Assembly: GCF_037975245.1 (NCBI RefSeq) | Contig: NC_092577.1 | Coordinates: 37,068,898 to 37,132,897 of the forward strand | Reading direction: 5' to 3' | From: Apostichopus japonicus | Lineage: Eukaryota; Echinodermata; Holothuroidea; Aspidochirotida; Stichopodidae | Length of the DNA: 64,000 bases | In this document: one piece after another, positions 33,191-46,505 of the stretch | Layout: each line of letters begins with the position of its first letter | Position numbering within the stretch: position 1 is the stretch's first letter | Translations under genes and position numbers: made by a program | Notes under the pieces: model-generated | What the model was told of the DNA's origin: nothing | Databases searched by the model: none | The model's input: the letters and a program-made list of their open reading frames with translations, nothing else

Positions 33191-34728
33191 TGCCAACCCA
33201 GGCTATTTCATGTTTTTTTTGCCTCTTTGAAGGATGGGTTGGGGGGGGGGGCTAGGGAAAGGAGGGTGCTAGGCTATAATCTCTCAACCTCGGTCCTCCC
33301 CCAGCTCCTTGGAACAAAAGCATACATGGTTTTAATTTCTGAATAATTTCACAAAGTGTCAAGCATTCTTTTCTTGGAAGTTCTTATGCACTTGTTATTA
33401 GGAAATGTGCTTTGAGGATGGTAGTAAAATGCTCGTTTAAGTTTGAATATGGGTGACCATGATTTGATTGCATATTTTATCTGTGGGCAATGCTTTTGAA
33501 CTTTGAACACTGTCATTGCCATCCAATGTAGCAAATAGACTAAAACTGTCTGACAGATTATATGACAACTTTGGTGCTTCAAATACAAGTGCCAAAGTAA
33601 CATCGTCAATATGTTTCTTTGTAGCTGATTGAATAAAGCTGAAGTACTACTTCCTGGCACTTGCATGGTATCATTAGTATGGTCTTTTGTGAGAATGGAG
33701 GCTGGTGCCACAAGTGGGATCTACCATGAAACTTCACTAGAAGTAAGCTTTGGTACTCCCCTCTTCCTGTTTTGCTGTTTTCGAACTACTGGCTCAAATC
33801 TCTTAACTGATGAAGTATCCGAAGTTGCAATGAAATGTTGGCCATATCAAGAGCATGTCCCCAGCTTCCACTACCAAATTCTTACTCATCAGACCACATA
33901 CATTGGTAAGCAATTGTACTCTACTCTTGTATGTGGTTAGAAGAAATGCACAGCTACTGGGAGTTATTGAAGAGATTATGTGTGTGGAGGACCATTCTCC
34001 CACTGTGATCCTGCTACGTGGACTAGTTGCAGGTTTAGCCAGTCAAAATAGATTGTGTTCAATCAACCATATTTCGAGTTATGGAAAATGTATTGAGATG
34101 GGGTTTTCAAGTTTTATATTGTTTGCCACCAGAGAAGCCCTTTAAGCCATGTAGAGGATTGGGCCACAAACACTAAATTGTCTTCAAAGGTGATATCTTT
34201 GCTGCCTAACCATGATGCATTGCACAAGTTTATAACTAGTTCTTCTGTAGTTATATATCCGGGCAAAATAAAAACCTATGAGGAAGGATGCACATTTTAA
34301 ATACCACAAAGAAACATGAAATTCTTACTTTTTTGATTAAATGATCAAGTTTCTTTCTGTTTCTGAGCCTCTGGATTTTGGCAACATTTGATCCTTAATT
34401 GTACCCATTCTCCTTCAGCAAAGCTTTCTGTTGAGAGTGCTTTCATTCAAAATGGTTGCCTCTTACATGTGTAGCTTTTCAAGCTGTCAGAATCTTGTGA
34501 ATTCTACTTTATATTAGTTCTTTCTCATAACATACATATATCACCTTTGTGTCTTGGCTACTTTTCTAGACGCTGCATCAACATGAAAGTGCATCACTGC
34601 TTCATTATGGGTGCATGTACTTTTACCTCAATAATTACAATTTATATATTGAGATATGTCATATAGATGGTCAACGTCCATGGGAATTACTAATTTCTCT
34701 GCTTTTTTAACAATTTGTGATCATTTAG
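33191..34728. other. Region upstream of the unnamed gene, exons uncertain
   Basis: The 5' exons of the gene starting at 34729 probably lie here, but none is convincing. Short frames at 33629-33940, 33855-34145 and (minus) 33349-33711 show no recognisable domain and no clean chain of splice sites. A G-run lies at 33239-33250. Confidence 0.35.
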
Positions 34729-37700
34729 CTAGTAATTGTAAGAAACATGGCCGGTTACCGCATGCTGTGAGGGAGCTGTGCTTGTGGATAGAGAGAACTG
34801 TGAAGGAGGCGAGTGTGACCTTGCAAGAAAACCTGTACCCAGGTAAGCATATAGAAGGTAGACATGATAAACATCATCTTGTTTATTCTCTTGACCGAAA
34901 ATTCAAACCTCTATCTAGTTTATATCTTACAACAGGAATTTCTAAGAATTCACTCTCATGTACATAAAATAACACCTAACTTGACATAGACTATCAGAAA
35001 AAAGGAAAATACATAGGTAACTGTGCTTTAGAGGATGGATTTTTTCCTGCATTTTAAGCATCTATAATGACAAAATTTTCAAGTTATTATCAGAATTGAT
35101 CATTCATTTTCTTTTCTGTTTTTTCTTTCTTTTATCATCTATTCATATGACATCTTGATTTGAAGTTTTGCTTTCTCACGGGGGCGATAGTGTGGATTTC
35201 CTCTTTTTCTTCCGGAGTCTTGCCAAGCAAGGACTAGATTTGTCATGTTTGGCCAACTTGAAGATTCATTTCACTGATCCTGTCCCACTTTTAGAGTTGG
35301 TAAGTCCATTGATATCAAAATGAACTCTGCTTTGAATTTCTAGTTTTTTTTTTATTTCTAATTTAAGGAGTGTATTTAATTTAATAAAAAAATTAAAACA
35401 TTTGACAACCTGTCATCATGAAACATAAAAATATTGCAAAAGTGGGACAATAACTGCAGGAAAATGACCCTACGAATACATATCTCAGAGGTGATGAGAG
35501 TCTAAATAAGGAGCTTGGATTTGGCATTTTTACCAGACAACAGCGTTTTTTGGACATTTGTAGATATTTTTGTGATTCCTTTTGCATTCCTTCATGTTAT
35601 ACTCCTTACTCTATGAGTCTGTCTATCTTTGCAGCTGAAACTTCGACGCCATCCTCTGATTGTTGAAAGCAAATACCTCACACTGGGATCCCTCCTAAAT
35701 GACTGGTTTCCAGGTCACTTTGACCCTGCAGGTAAGACATACTTCAACACTGAATGGCAGTGATTCCTAGTGCTTTGACTCCTGGTGCCATATTACTTAT
35801 TCAACTGCATGGTTTTCAGCTTTTCTTGAACCCTGGCTATAAGGCATACTGATCAGATACTGATAGTTGATTTTTTTTAAATCTCGCCATATGGAGTCTC
35901 TACTCCATGACAGCTCTTCCGCTGATCTCTGACCTCACAGGTAGAACAAACTTTATCTCTGATCTAAAGTCATTTTGAATATCTTATCTCCCGGTGTCCA
36001 AAATTCAGTGGACCCCAAAATATGATATACTTTACTTGTGATCAGGGTGACCCAGGATCTATATCTGTCCACAGAAATGCAAGAAACAAAAGAAGGAAGA
36101 ATTGTTCCTCTTCAGTTATTATTTGAATGTAATCTTTGGGTAGTTGTTAGTTAGTCATAGCTAGCTCTCTGACTGTCCATCTCTATGCCAAAAGAAAATG
36201 AGTACGTAACTGAATTAACTGAATTAACAAATAAAATGAAAGAAACGGTCTTGAAATGATTAGAAGACTATCAGTTATTTATAATTGCATGTGAATTGCA
36301 GGTAAATACTCTTTGCCTTTCAGATTTGAATCATCTTCCATCCAGAGCTGCTCTGACTGCCCAGCTATATACACAGACTTCTCTTTATCCAGTACTAAAT
36401 AAAGTGCCAATATACAACATTGCCGAATGGAATCAATACTATCAAGACGCAGTCAATTACAAACAGGATAAAAGAGAACTTGAATGTGAGTAAAGGTCAA
36501 GTAGTCAGCTCCTTCAGGGAGTACTTTATCTGGTGACGTATTACAAAGTGCAAAATGTTGATGTCGCATGACTTGATCAGAGTAACCAACGGATACGACC
36601 CAATGAGAAAGTAGTACTTTAATCTTTTAAAAGCAAAAGTAAAAGGGTCACCCTATTTCTGTAGGATTTTGTTGATCAACACCAAACTGAAGACATGTTA
36701 CTATAGATATACACCTATGCAATATAAAATGGATTTCATGATTATCCAGAAAAAAAATGTTCAAGTTATGCAGACAGGGGTGTCAATAGCCAGGTTAGAA
36801 CCCTAGGACAATTATATTTTCAGATCCCCGTAATTTTTCCTTAGGTATATTTTGAAAACACCAGTTATAATGCCTTGTTACAGTCGTAGACTTTGTACAT
36901 GACAGTTATTGTTCCTATCCAAGTTATTTAGGTATACGTGCTAAGTGCAATATTTTAGTAAAGAAAGAAATTCCTTCTTTGGTTTACAGCTCATATGCCT
37001 AAACACATCAAGGAGGTTCAGTCAAAGTTTGCTGTTCGCTCAATACTGAGGGCGGGCTATAACTGGACAAAGTTGTTGGAGCTTTACAAGTCGTGTTCTT
37101 CTCCGCTGCAATTCCGCCAAGAGCTACGTGACATGGATGTTCAGTCTTCCACTGCTCGAGCTATTGCTTGGATGGTGACCGACATGAAACTGGAACAAAA
37201 TGGATCAAGACCAGTAAGTCATTTAGTAAACTTAAAAGGTACTTGTGTGTCCCTGTATCTACTTCTACTGCTGTAATGGATCAAGACCAGTAAGTCATTT
37301 AGTAAACTTAAACGGTTCTTGTGTGACCCTGTATCAACTTCTACTGCTGTAATGGATCAAGACCAGTAAGTCATTTAGTAAACTTAAACGGTTCTTGTGT
37401 GTCCCTGTATCTACTTCTACTGCTGTAATGGATCAAGACCAGTAAGTCATTTAGTAAACTTAAACGGTTCTTGTGTGTCCCTGTATCTACTTCTACTGCT
37501 GTAATGGATCAAGACCAGTAAGTCATTTAGTAAACTTAAACGGTTCTTGTGTGTCCCTGTATCTACTTCTACTGCTGTAATGGATCAAGACCAGTAAGTC
37601 ATTTAGTAAACTTAAACGGTTCTTGTGTGTCCCTGTATCTACTTCTACTGCTGTAATGGATCAAGACCAGTAAGTCATTTAGTAAACTTAAACGGTTCTT

Positions 37701-40700
37701 GTGTGTCCCTGTATCTACTTCTACTGCTGTAATGGATCAAGACCAGTAAGTCATTTAGTAAACTTAAACGGTTCTTGTGTGTCCCTGTATCTACTTCTAC
37801 TGCTGTAATGGATCAAGACCAGTAAGTCATTTAGTAAACTTAAACGGTTCTTGTGTGTCCCTGTATCTACTTCTACTGCTGTAATGGATCAAGACCAGTA
37901 AGTCATTTAGTAAACTTAAACGGTTCTTGTGTGTCCCTGTATCTACTTCTACTGCTGTAATGGATCAAGACCAGTAAGTCATTTAGTAAACTTAAACGGT
38001 TCTTGTGTGTCCCTGTATCTACTTCTACTGCTGTAATGGATCAAGACCAGTAAGTCATTTAGTAAACTTAAACGGTTCTTGTGTGTCCCTGTATCTACTT
38101 CTACTGCTGTAATGGATCAAGACCAGTAGGTCATTTAGTAAACTTAAACGGTACTTGTGTGTCCCTGTATCTACTTCTACTGCTGTAATGGATCAAGACC
38201 AGTAAGTCATTTAGTAAACTTAAACGGTTCTTGTGTGTCCCTGTATCTACTTCTACTGCTGTAATGGATCAAGACCAGTAAGTCATTTAGTAAACTTAAA
38301 CGGTTCTTGTGTGTCCCTGTATCTACTTCTACTGCTGTAATGGATCAAGACCAGTAAGTCATTTAGTAAACTTAAACGGTTCTTGTGTGTCCCTGTATCT
38401 ACTTCTACTGCTGTAATGGATCAAGACCAGTAAGTCATTTAGTAAACTTAAACGGTTCTTGTGTGTCCCTGTATCTACTTCTACTGCTGTAATGGATCAA
38501 GACCAGTAAGTCATTTAGTAAACTTAAACGGTTCTTGTGTGTCCCTGTATCTACTTCTACTGCTGTAATGGATCAAGACCAGTAAGTCATTTAGTAAACT
38601 TAAACGGTTCTTGTCGGTCCCTGTATCTACTTTCTACTGCTGCAATGGATCAAGACCAGTAAGTCATTTAGTAAACTTAAACGGTTCTTGTGTGTCCCTG
38701 TATCTACTTCTACTGCTGTAATTTCTAGGACAACTTCCTTAATGTTTTTGAATGCCCCCATACACCTATCATTTGCCCCATAGTCAGTGTTGTAGCCGAG
38801 TACAGCACATTTAGAGTCATATTCAATGTCTGAGTCCTTGACGTCTGAGGTTGATCAGAGTCCGATCAGAGTTGAATCTAAATCCTTATTGACTGAGTCC
38901 AATTACCAGTTAACAATTCTTCAAGTGCTGACTGTACATGTCTCTGTTTCTACAAGTCCCAGTCCTGATTCTTCACCTAAGTCTGTTGAAGTATTTTAGT
39001 AAACTTGTTCAAAGTACAACAGTTGTAGCCTGTATATAGTCAGAGAACACAAATAATGCATTGTCTGGGAGTAATGTCTGTTGTGTATACACCAGTTACT
39101 GAAATCCACTGATCAGCAGATATCTAAAATATTTGACCAAGGGCACTATACACAGCATGTGTTGGAGACAATAGGAAGGAGATGGGGGTGGGGTGGGGTA
39201 ATGAAATATCTGGCTTCATGTCATCATTGAGTTTGATACTTTAATATTCTTTTCTGACAACCTTTTCATATATGTTTCCTTTTTCCCCCTCTTTTACAGT
39301 ATGTTTTGAGGATCAGAAAGCAGATGTCTCCCCAGGAATATATTGGATTTAAGGATCCCAGGGCTTACTATTTTGTATTAAGAGTTGCTAATAAGTTTCC
39401 AAAGTGTTTTCTGACCTTGGCAGATTTGGAGTTTTCGCTTGAGGATAATCCTATCGACACTCCTGAAGGGTTTTCTTTCACTCAACGTCTCTCACCAAAG
39501 TCCTTCTGTGCTACTTGTGGAGGTACCAGCCCAACTAATCCATATGGATATGACGTCAATGGCAGTAAGTGGAGAATGTTACCCACAAATCATTATTCTT
39601 TGCTATACCATGGTGATGTCATCTGTGTGGGTGTGTCGTATATGACTCCCAAGCTTGTTAAGATGTAAACTATCTCAAAGTACATCTTGGTTGAAGTTCA
39701 TACTTTTATAGATATTATATTATTATTATTATTAGAGACCCTCCATTGTGAGTAGTAGAATCCTATTGAAATGGTTGGAGTTCAAAAGTCAAAGTCTGAA
39801 AAACTCATAACATAAAGCTTGAATTTAATTGATAGTTGATGTGGAGTTCTTAATGCCCCTTGTTGATTTCTTTGTATGTGTAAGTGAAGTTGTGGTATGC
39901 TGCTTCATATTAAAGCCTCACATCCCTCAGCCCCTCAAATTTTGTACCCCTTCCCCTAACCTTGCATCAACCCTCCTCTGTTGCCTCTTGTTGATGTCTG
40001 AAAGTTCTTTGAATGTACTGTCATTGTTTATCTGGTACAAACCTTGCTTTCTTAATTATCTTTTCTACCTGGAAGATGAAGTCTTTGGTCTGAATTTTGT
40101 TGATCCTGCAACATCTCAAGAATGGGAAGAAGAGGAAAAGGGTTCAATAGAAGATGTCGAGGAGAGGTTTGAGGCTTACTGTCGTTTTCAGCTAGAGAAG
40201 GAAGAGAAAGAACACAAAATAACATCCTTTGTGATGGGTTCCACGTTCAAGAAGAGCTTGCTGCTGAATCGGATGGAAGAAGAGGACTTGGAAGATGACC
40301 CAGAACCAACAGGTAGTTTTATTAAATGTCATATACACACAATTCCCTTTTCTCTATCCCTCTTACTCCCACCCCTTCGCTCTAATCTTCCCACCTCCCC
40401 CCCCCGCCCCAAAAAAAATTAGAATAGAAAGTCTTCATTGGAATACCAAATGAGTGTCAGTTATCGCCTACAAAAAAGATTTAAAAAAGTTTTATGAACA
40501 TTTCTAAAAGTTTTATTTACTTCTGTGTCTTAATTTATATTGACAAATTGTTTGGAATGTGCTCCAGTGTAGTGATGACATGATTCACTCGGTCCACTGT
40601 TTAGAATGTGCTCCAATGCAGTGATGAAGTCATTCACTCGGTCCACTGTTTAGAATGTGCTCCAATGCAGCGATGACAAATTCCACTCGGTCCACTGTTT

Positions 40701-41597
40701 GGAATGTGCTCCAATGCAGTGATGAAATCATTCACTCGATCCACTGTTTAGAATGTACTCCAATGCAGTGATTACATGGTTCACTCGGTCCACTGTTTCA
40801 AATGCACACATAATCTGAAAATCACTGAAATAAAAGAAAACATTTCAAACTTTTACCATACAAGTCTTGTAGTTTGAAACATAAAGATGCTTAATAATTA
40901 CAAGCAGTCTTGTGTTTCTTTTAAGATAAGATCTATCAGTTTCTTATTCTTCTTATCTTCAGTTTCAGAGGAGGTCAGACAGAGAGGACTTCAGGCTTGG
41001 TCATCAATGATGGAGTCCATTACAAAGCATGCAACTTCTCAGCCTAGCAAAGTACTAGAATGTGACCTGAGCTATTCTAAGAAAGGTGCAAGTAATGTTG
41101 AAGAAAGTCAGTCAAAGCCATCAAGAAAAGGTTCACGGAAAGGTGCGAGAAGAAACTTTACAAATGTCAAAAAGTGGAATAATTGCCAGGATATGAATAG
41201 GAGTAAATTGCATCCAAATCTGGAACTGGCCAAGAATGTGCCAGTGGCATTACCAAAGGAAAGAGTGGGTTGTTGGAACATTGTGAATCAATCAGAAACA
41301 GAAGAAATGTCGGTAATGAGCAAACCATCTGGGATGAGCAGGTCTGTAGGTGATAGTGGTGCATCAAAGACAGTAAGTAATAACAGAGGGAAATTATGCA
41401 AGGTCAACAAGGTCATAGAGAAGCAGAGAATTCTATTCGTGGAACATCAGTTTGGTTTAGGGGTGGACATCATATACCCTTCACTCATGAAGGTTGAATC
41501 TGAGAAATGTGAGCAAGAAAGTATTTCACTGGTCAATAAGCATCAGGCAGCAGGAAAAGTTGTTGGACTTAAGCAGATCCGCAGTCAAATTGGTTAG
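34729..41597 (+). CDS. Unnamed multi-exon protein with exonuclease-like N-terminal part
   Basis: Exons that join in frame: 34729-34842, 35166-35299, 35635-35731, 36324-36485, 36990-37213, 39300-39564, 40076-40312, 40963-41597; at least 622 aa, with the 5' end missing. Protein-level signals: VLLSHGGDSVDFLFFFRSL followed by IHFTDPVPLL and YLTLGSLLNDWF has the order of the ExoII and later segments of DEDDh exonucleases, but the final His-x4-Asp is not present, so the fold, if real, looks inactive. A CATCGG turn occurs near the end of exon 6 of this list; exon 7 is acidic (QEWEEEEKGSIEDVEERFEA), and the last exon is basic and low-complexity (SRKGSRKGARRN). I do not recognise the family. A 76-bp array after 37213 repeats the donor of the fifth exon. 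The stop is at 41595-41597, although a weak donor just before it leaves a further exon possible. Confidence 0.8.
37198..38722 (+). repeat. 76-bp minisatellite of exon end plus donor, 20 units
   Basis: The exon ends AATGGATCAAGACCA at 37213 with donor GTAAGTCATTTAG. The same words recur every 76 bases (donors at 37214, 37290, 37366 and so on to 38659). One unit has GTAGGT instead of GTAAGT, one has a single-base insertion. The units are otherwise nearly identical, pointing to recent expansion. Only the first donor keeps the reading frame; a TAA follows within the first unit. Confidence 0.98.
40555..40800 (+). repeat. Five ~49-bp repeats in the unnamed gene's last intron
   Basis: The unit reads GTTTAGAATGTGCTCCAATG followed by CAGTGATGANNTNATTCACTCGGTCCACT, with small differences. 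Confidence 0.9.
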
Positions 41598-43511
41598 TAT
41601 ATCAGTATACCCATTGTTACCATGGTAACTGGTATTAAATAACATTCCTCCATCTGATGCAACTTGTTTTCTTTGTATTTTTGTTTAATCCGAGCAGGTT
41701 CTGTCAGTATATTTACAGCAGCTGTATGGTTTTGTTATCATTCCATATTTATCATCATAATCATCTTCCACTTATTCTCATGTTTTGGTAGATTTCTACT
41801 GAACTGTCAGCTGCATACAATTAAGCTCTGTGACTGGACACATTTGGGCAGTTTGTCATTATACCTGTAGAATCTAACCCATGTATCAGATTGATACCTA
41901 AGTATAACTCGAGAAAGATATATATTTTGCACTTTTTGTTGATGTCATGAAATATTAAGCAATCTTTCCTCAAGTTTTTCATTTGGATTTTGCCACACAG
42001 AGGCAGATTTTAGGGAAAAAATGATTCTTAACATTAAATTACTCAAAATTAGATTATATTTGATCAAGCTAGGGTACTCATCTAGAGTCTCAACCAATGA
42101 AGTTTCATTAATAGGTAAATAAAGAACTTGAGTCAAACCTGAACATTTTGTCATCCCAGAACTTCTCATTGTAACATTAAATGTAGATTAAAACAACATT
42201 GAATATTTCAAATATTAAACTGTTACCATTTGAAATGAAGTTTGAGTAGTGAAGCCAATGAACCCTAGATCTTTAATATTAAACAGGACTCATAAAATAT
42301 AAGAACCAACTCAGAAAGCTGCTTTAAAAAGGGAGAAATATGTTAACAAGATTCATATCTATAATCATCATAATAACAGGGAGCAATGTCATCTTTATCT
42401 TCCATTTATTCTCATTTTCTTTTAATTACAAGTTTTATGGTTTACCTTTAGCTCTGTGACAGACCACATATTTGCAGTCTGTCATAATCTGCAAAATCAA
42501 ACATATATATATATAACATGAGAACATAGGTGTCATCACTTTGTTGAACCCACAATAGTTCAAACCATAGACATCCTTACTTTTATCGCTACGATTTTGC
42601 CAAATGAACTAAAACAGCATTTCAGGTAGTAACAGTTGGTGATGTCAAAGGTTATTTAAGGAAATAACAGTTGTCAAATGTGAAAACTATATGTATCTCT
42701 CAAAGACCAGAATTTGGTCAAGGTTTATATGTGCACGGAAGGTTACTCTTATGATGGACAAAATGTTTACATATATTTATGCAGGTCAAACGTCATATGA
42801 AGTCAACAGAGATGAATACCTGAAAACAGAGTAAACATGATATCTCAAAAAGGGAATAGTGACAGTCATATTTTACACCAAGGTTATAAGGATTCACAGT
42901 GTTAAAGATTTTGATACCTTATGGAAATTCATCTTCATCATGTGTGCTGCACCTAATGTTGATCAGTGTTGGCAACTTTTATCACCTGGTAGTGCAAAAA
43001 AATGGTAAAAGAGATCATTTTAAAGTTTCCTTAAAATTACTCAAACTTACTTCTGACTTAGAGACATGCTCAGGTAATGATAAGATAATGTCTTGGTTTC
43101 AATGCTCCAATATCTGAAAAGACACAGTCTATAGTAAATAACATTCATATGATATCATGACTTAATTGTATTTACAAACATCTACTTTCAGTAGTATTTC
43201 CCTCTCACTATACCATATCACTGTACATAACAGCTGTATGTCGTTGCTTATTTCAGCTAACCAAGATTAACAGCAAATTACTATTAAAGGAGATTTCCTT
43301 CTGACCATTAAATACAGGCGGTATCCAGAAGTCATTTCAGCAATTTTCACCACTTGACAGATCAACCATTATCTAATCATCTGTAGATGTAGTGACAGAA
43401 ATTGTCACAATATTTTCTTTCTGATAGAAATGGGATGTCCATTCTGGTGGCAGACTTCATGTGTTAGCCAATTCTGACAAATTAGACAAAACTGATACGA
43501 TGAGCTAGTGA
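41598..43511. other. 3' flank of the unnamed gene, noncoding
   Basis: AATAAA at 42118-42123 is a candidate polyadenylation signal about 520 bases after the stop. A diverged member of the AGGTCAAACGTCAT/ATATCTCAAAAAG family is at 42780-42890. No gene was recognised. Confidence 0.5.
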
Positions 43512-45312
43512 GTAAACTGGTTCCTTTAGAGCAATTGGGTCATTGATAATGATCTTGTTGACAGTGTTTATAAACTGGTTCCTTTAGAGCAATTGGGTCA
43601 TTGATAATGATCTTGTTGACAGTGTTTATAAACTGGTTCCTTTAGAGCAATTGGGTCATTGATAATGATCTTGTTGACAGTGTTTATAAACTGGTTCCTT
43701 TAGAGCAATTGGGTCATTGATAATGATCTTGTTGACAGTGTTTATAAACTGGTTCCTTTAGAGCAATTGGGTCATTGATAATGATCTTGTTGACAGTGTT
43801 TATAAACTGGTTCCTTTAGAGCAATTGGGTGATTGATAATGATCTTGTTGACAGTGTTTATAAACTGGTTCCTTTAGAGCAATTGGGTCATTGATAATGA
43901 TCTTGTTGACAGTGTTTATAAACTGGTTCCTTTAGAGCAATTGGGTCATTGATAATGATCTTGTTGACAGTGTTTATAAACTGGTTCCTTTAGAGCAATT
44001 GGGTGATTGATAATGATCTTGTTGACAGTGTTTATAAACTGGTTCCTTTAGAGCAATTGGGTCATTGATAATGATCTTGTTGACAGTGTTTATAAACTGG
44101 TTCCTTTAGAGCAATTGGGTCATTGATAATGATCTTGTTGACAGTGTTTATAAACTGGTTCCTTTAGAGCAATTGGGTCATTGATAATGATCTTGTTGAC
44201 AGTGTTTATAAACTGGTTCCTTTAGAGCAATTGGGTCATTGATAATGATCTTGTTGACAGTGTTTATAAACTGGTTCCTTTAGAGCAATTGGGTCATTGA
44301 TAATGATCTTGTTGACAGTGTTTATAAACTGGTTCCTTTAGAGCAATTGGGTCATTGATAATGATCTTGTTGACAGTGTTTATAAACTGGTTCCTTTAGA
44401 GCAATTGGGTCATTGATAATGATCTTGTTGACAGTGTTTATAAACTGGTTCCTTTAGAGCAATTGGGTCATTGATAATGATCTTGTTGACAGTGTTTATA
44501 AACTGGTTCCTTTAGAGCAATTGGGTCATTGATAATGATCTTGTTGACAGTGTTTATAAACTGGTTCCTTTATAGCAATTGGGTCATTGATAATGATCTT
44601 GTTGACAGTGTTTATAAACTGGTTCCTTTAGAGCAATTGGGTCATTGATAATGATCTTGTTGACAGTGTTTATAAACTGGTTCCTTTAGAGCAATTGGGT
44701 CATTGATAATGATCTTGTTGACAGTGTTTATAAACTGGTTCCTTTAGAGCAATTGGGTGATTGATAATGATCTTGTTGACAGTGTTTATAAACTGGTTCC
44801 TTTAGAGCAATTGGGTCATTGATAATGATCTTGTTGACAGTGTTTATAAACTGGTTCCTTTAGAGCAATTGGGTCATTGATAATGATCTTGTTGACAGTG
44901 TTTATAAACTGGTTCCTTTAGAGCAATTGGGTCATTGATAATGATCTTGTTGACAGTGTTTATAAACTGGTTCCTTTAGAGCAATTGGGTCATTGATAAT
45001 GATCTTGTTGACAGTGTTTATAAACTGGTTCCTTTAGAGCAATTGGGTGATTGATAATGATCTTGTTGACAGTGTTTATAAACTGGTTCCTTTAGAGCAA
45101 TTGGGTCATTGATAATGATCTTGTTGACAGTGTTTATAAACTGGTTCCTTTAGAGCAATTGGGTCATTGATAATGATCTTGTTGACAGTGTTTATAAACT
45201 GGTTCCTTTAGAGCAATTGGGTCATTGATAATGATCTTGTTGACAGTGTTTATAAACTGGTTCCTTTAGAGCAATTGGGTCATTGATAATGATCTTGTTG
45301 ACAGTGTTTATA
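43512..45312. repeat. 58-bp minisatellite, about 31 units, intergenic
   Basis: Unit: TAAACTGGTTCCTTTAGAGC followed by AATTGGGTCATTGATAATGA and TCTTGTTGACAGTGTTTA. Units are almost identical; recurrent variants are GTGATTG for GTCATTG in several units and one TATAGC. It lies between the unnamed gene and BYSL. Confidence 0.98.
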
Positions 45313-46177
45313 ATCCTTCACCTAAAGATGATTGAGAAGAATGTTTGAAGAGTTAACTCCCAAGTAGCAGTTCCCTGATATAACATTCTGCGAGACAAAC
45401 ATGTTTTAAACATTGTATACAGACTTTGCCTTAGGTAATTTCTTTGTACTGTTTGCTTATTGATTAGCTGTCTTCTGTAATTAAAGCAATTCACACTGAT
45501 GTGTTTTGTTTTGTTTTGTTGATGTGAAGTGGGTGAGTAGTTGTGAGGTGGGTGATGTCTTCCAATTTCCAATTATTTTCACATGTTTCATAGTACCAAA
45601 ACTTGTGTTCTTCAAACTTTTACATAAACTTTATTATTTGATGTAAATAATTAAGCCAAAATCCAGGGTTTAACCTTCCAAATAACTATTCTAAGATATA
45701 TTTTGTGTTAATTTTTTGTTCTACAGACAGATAAGAGTGTTGCCTAATTGTGTGTCTTCATAAATTACACAGTAGTTGGTTTAATAACTGTTGATACAAG
45801 GTGACAAGATAAATATGGAAACATTACTCCATTGCTTTGTACTTGTCTTGTCAGCTTGATTTGCTGAAAGTAAACATAAAATGTTTCTTGTAATGAGTAG
45901 CAGAAAGTGACTATAAATGAAAGTCAAATAATGTAGAGGAAGTGAGGTGTCCTCCTCCTCCTCCTCCTCCTCCTCCTCCTCCTCCTCTATCCTTTCAGCT
46001 GATATACTGTTATACAGTGTAAGGTGACACAAACCAACCATCATCTTGGCTTATATGACACAGATCTATGTTAAGAAGTCCCCAAAACCCCGAAGACAAA
46101 ACAAAGTTATATTTGGGAGATATTCTCGTTTCAAAAGCATGTGTTGTAATTTTGTAAATTATCTGTGATGTCATAGT
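45313..46177. other. Intergenic sequence with a (CTC)n microsatellite
   Basis: A pure CTC trinucleotide run of about 11 copies is at 45954-45986. Nothing else was recognised. Confidence 0.6.
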
Positions 46178-46185
46178 GCCACTAG

Positions 46186-46497
46186 CAGGTGCGTAGCCAT
46201 GAATTTGCCAAGGGGGGGGCGAAAATGTAGAAAAATGATCAGAGCCGTAGATATGGCATCGCAGACTATCTAAGCGTAGCGCCACCATGGTTGGCGCGAA
46301 ACGTACAAGAAAATTTTGGCTAAAAATGCCTCCCAGATCGCTGGAAATGGCACTTCCCAGGCCTTGTAAGTTGCATCTTGGCATTTTCTCTTTTGAAATT
46401 ACTAGCGATATCCTAAAAACATGAATTAAAAAAATATATATATGCTCAAGGGGGGGGCGGCTGCCCTCTTCGCCCCCCCTCCCTTTGCTAGCGCCTG
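46186..46497. mobile_element. hAT-like non-autonomous element, 312 bp
   Basis: Ends are CAGGTGCGTAGCCATGAATT and, inverted, CAGGCGCTAGCAAAGGGAGG; both continue into G-rich runs. An exact 8-bp duplication GCCACTAG flanks it (46178-46185 and 46498-46505). CAG-type ends with an 8-bp duplication fit the hAT superfamily. No transposase. Confidence 0.75.
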
Positions 46498-46505
46498 GCC
46501 ACTAG

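Noticed and set aside
33349-33711. 120-codon minus-strand frame
   Set aside because: No domain, unusual composition, and stops directly upstream in the same frame; no splice context.
33629-34145. Overlapping plus-strand frames upstream of the unnamed gene, considered as its 5' exons
   Set aside because: Some acceptor- and donor-like sites exist, but no chain joins in frame to 34729 and no exonuclease motif I was seen.
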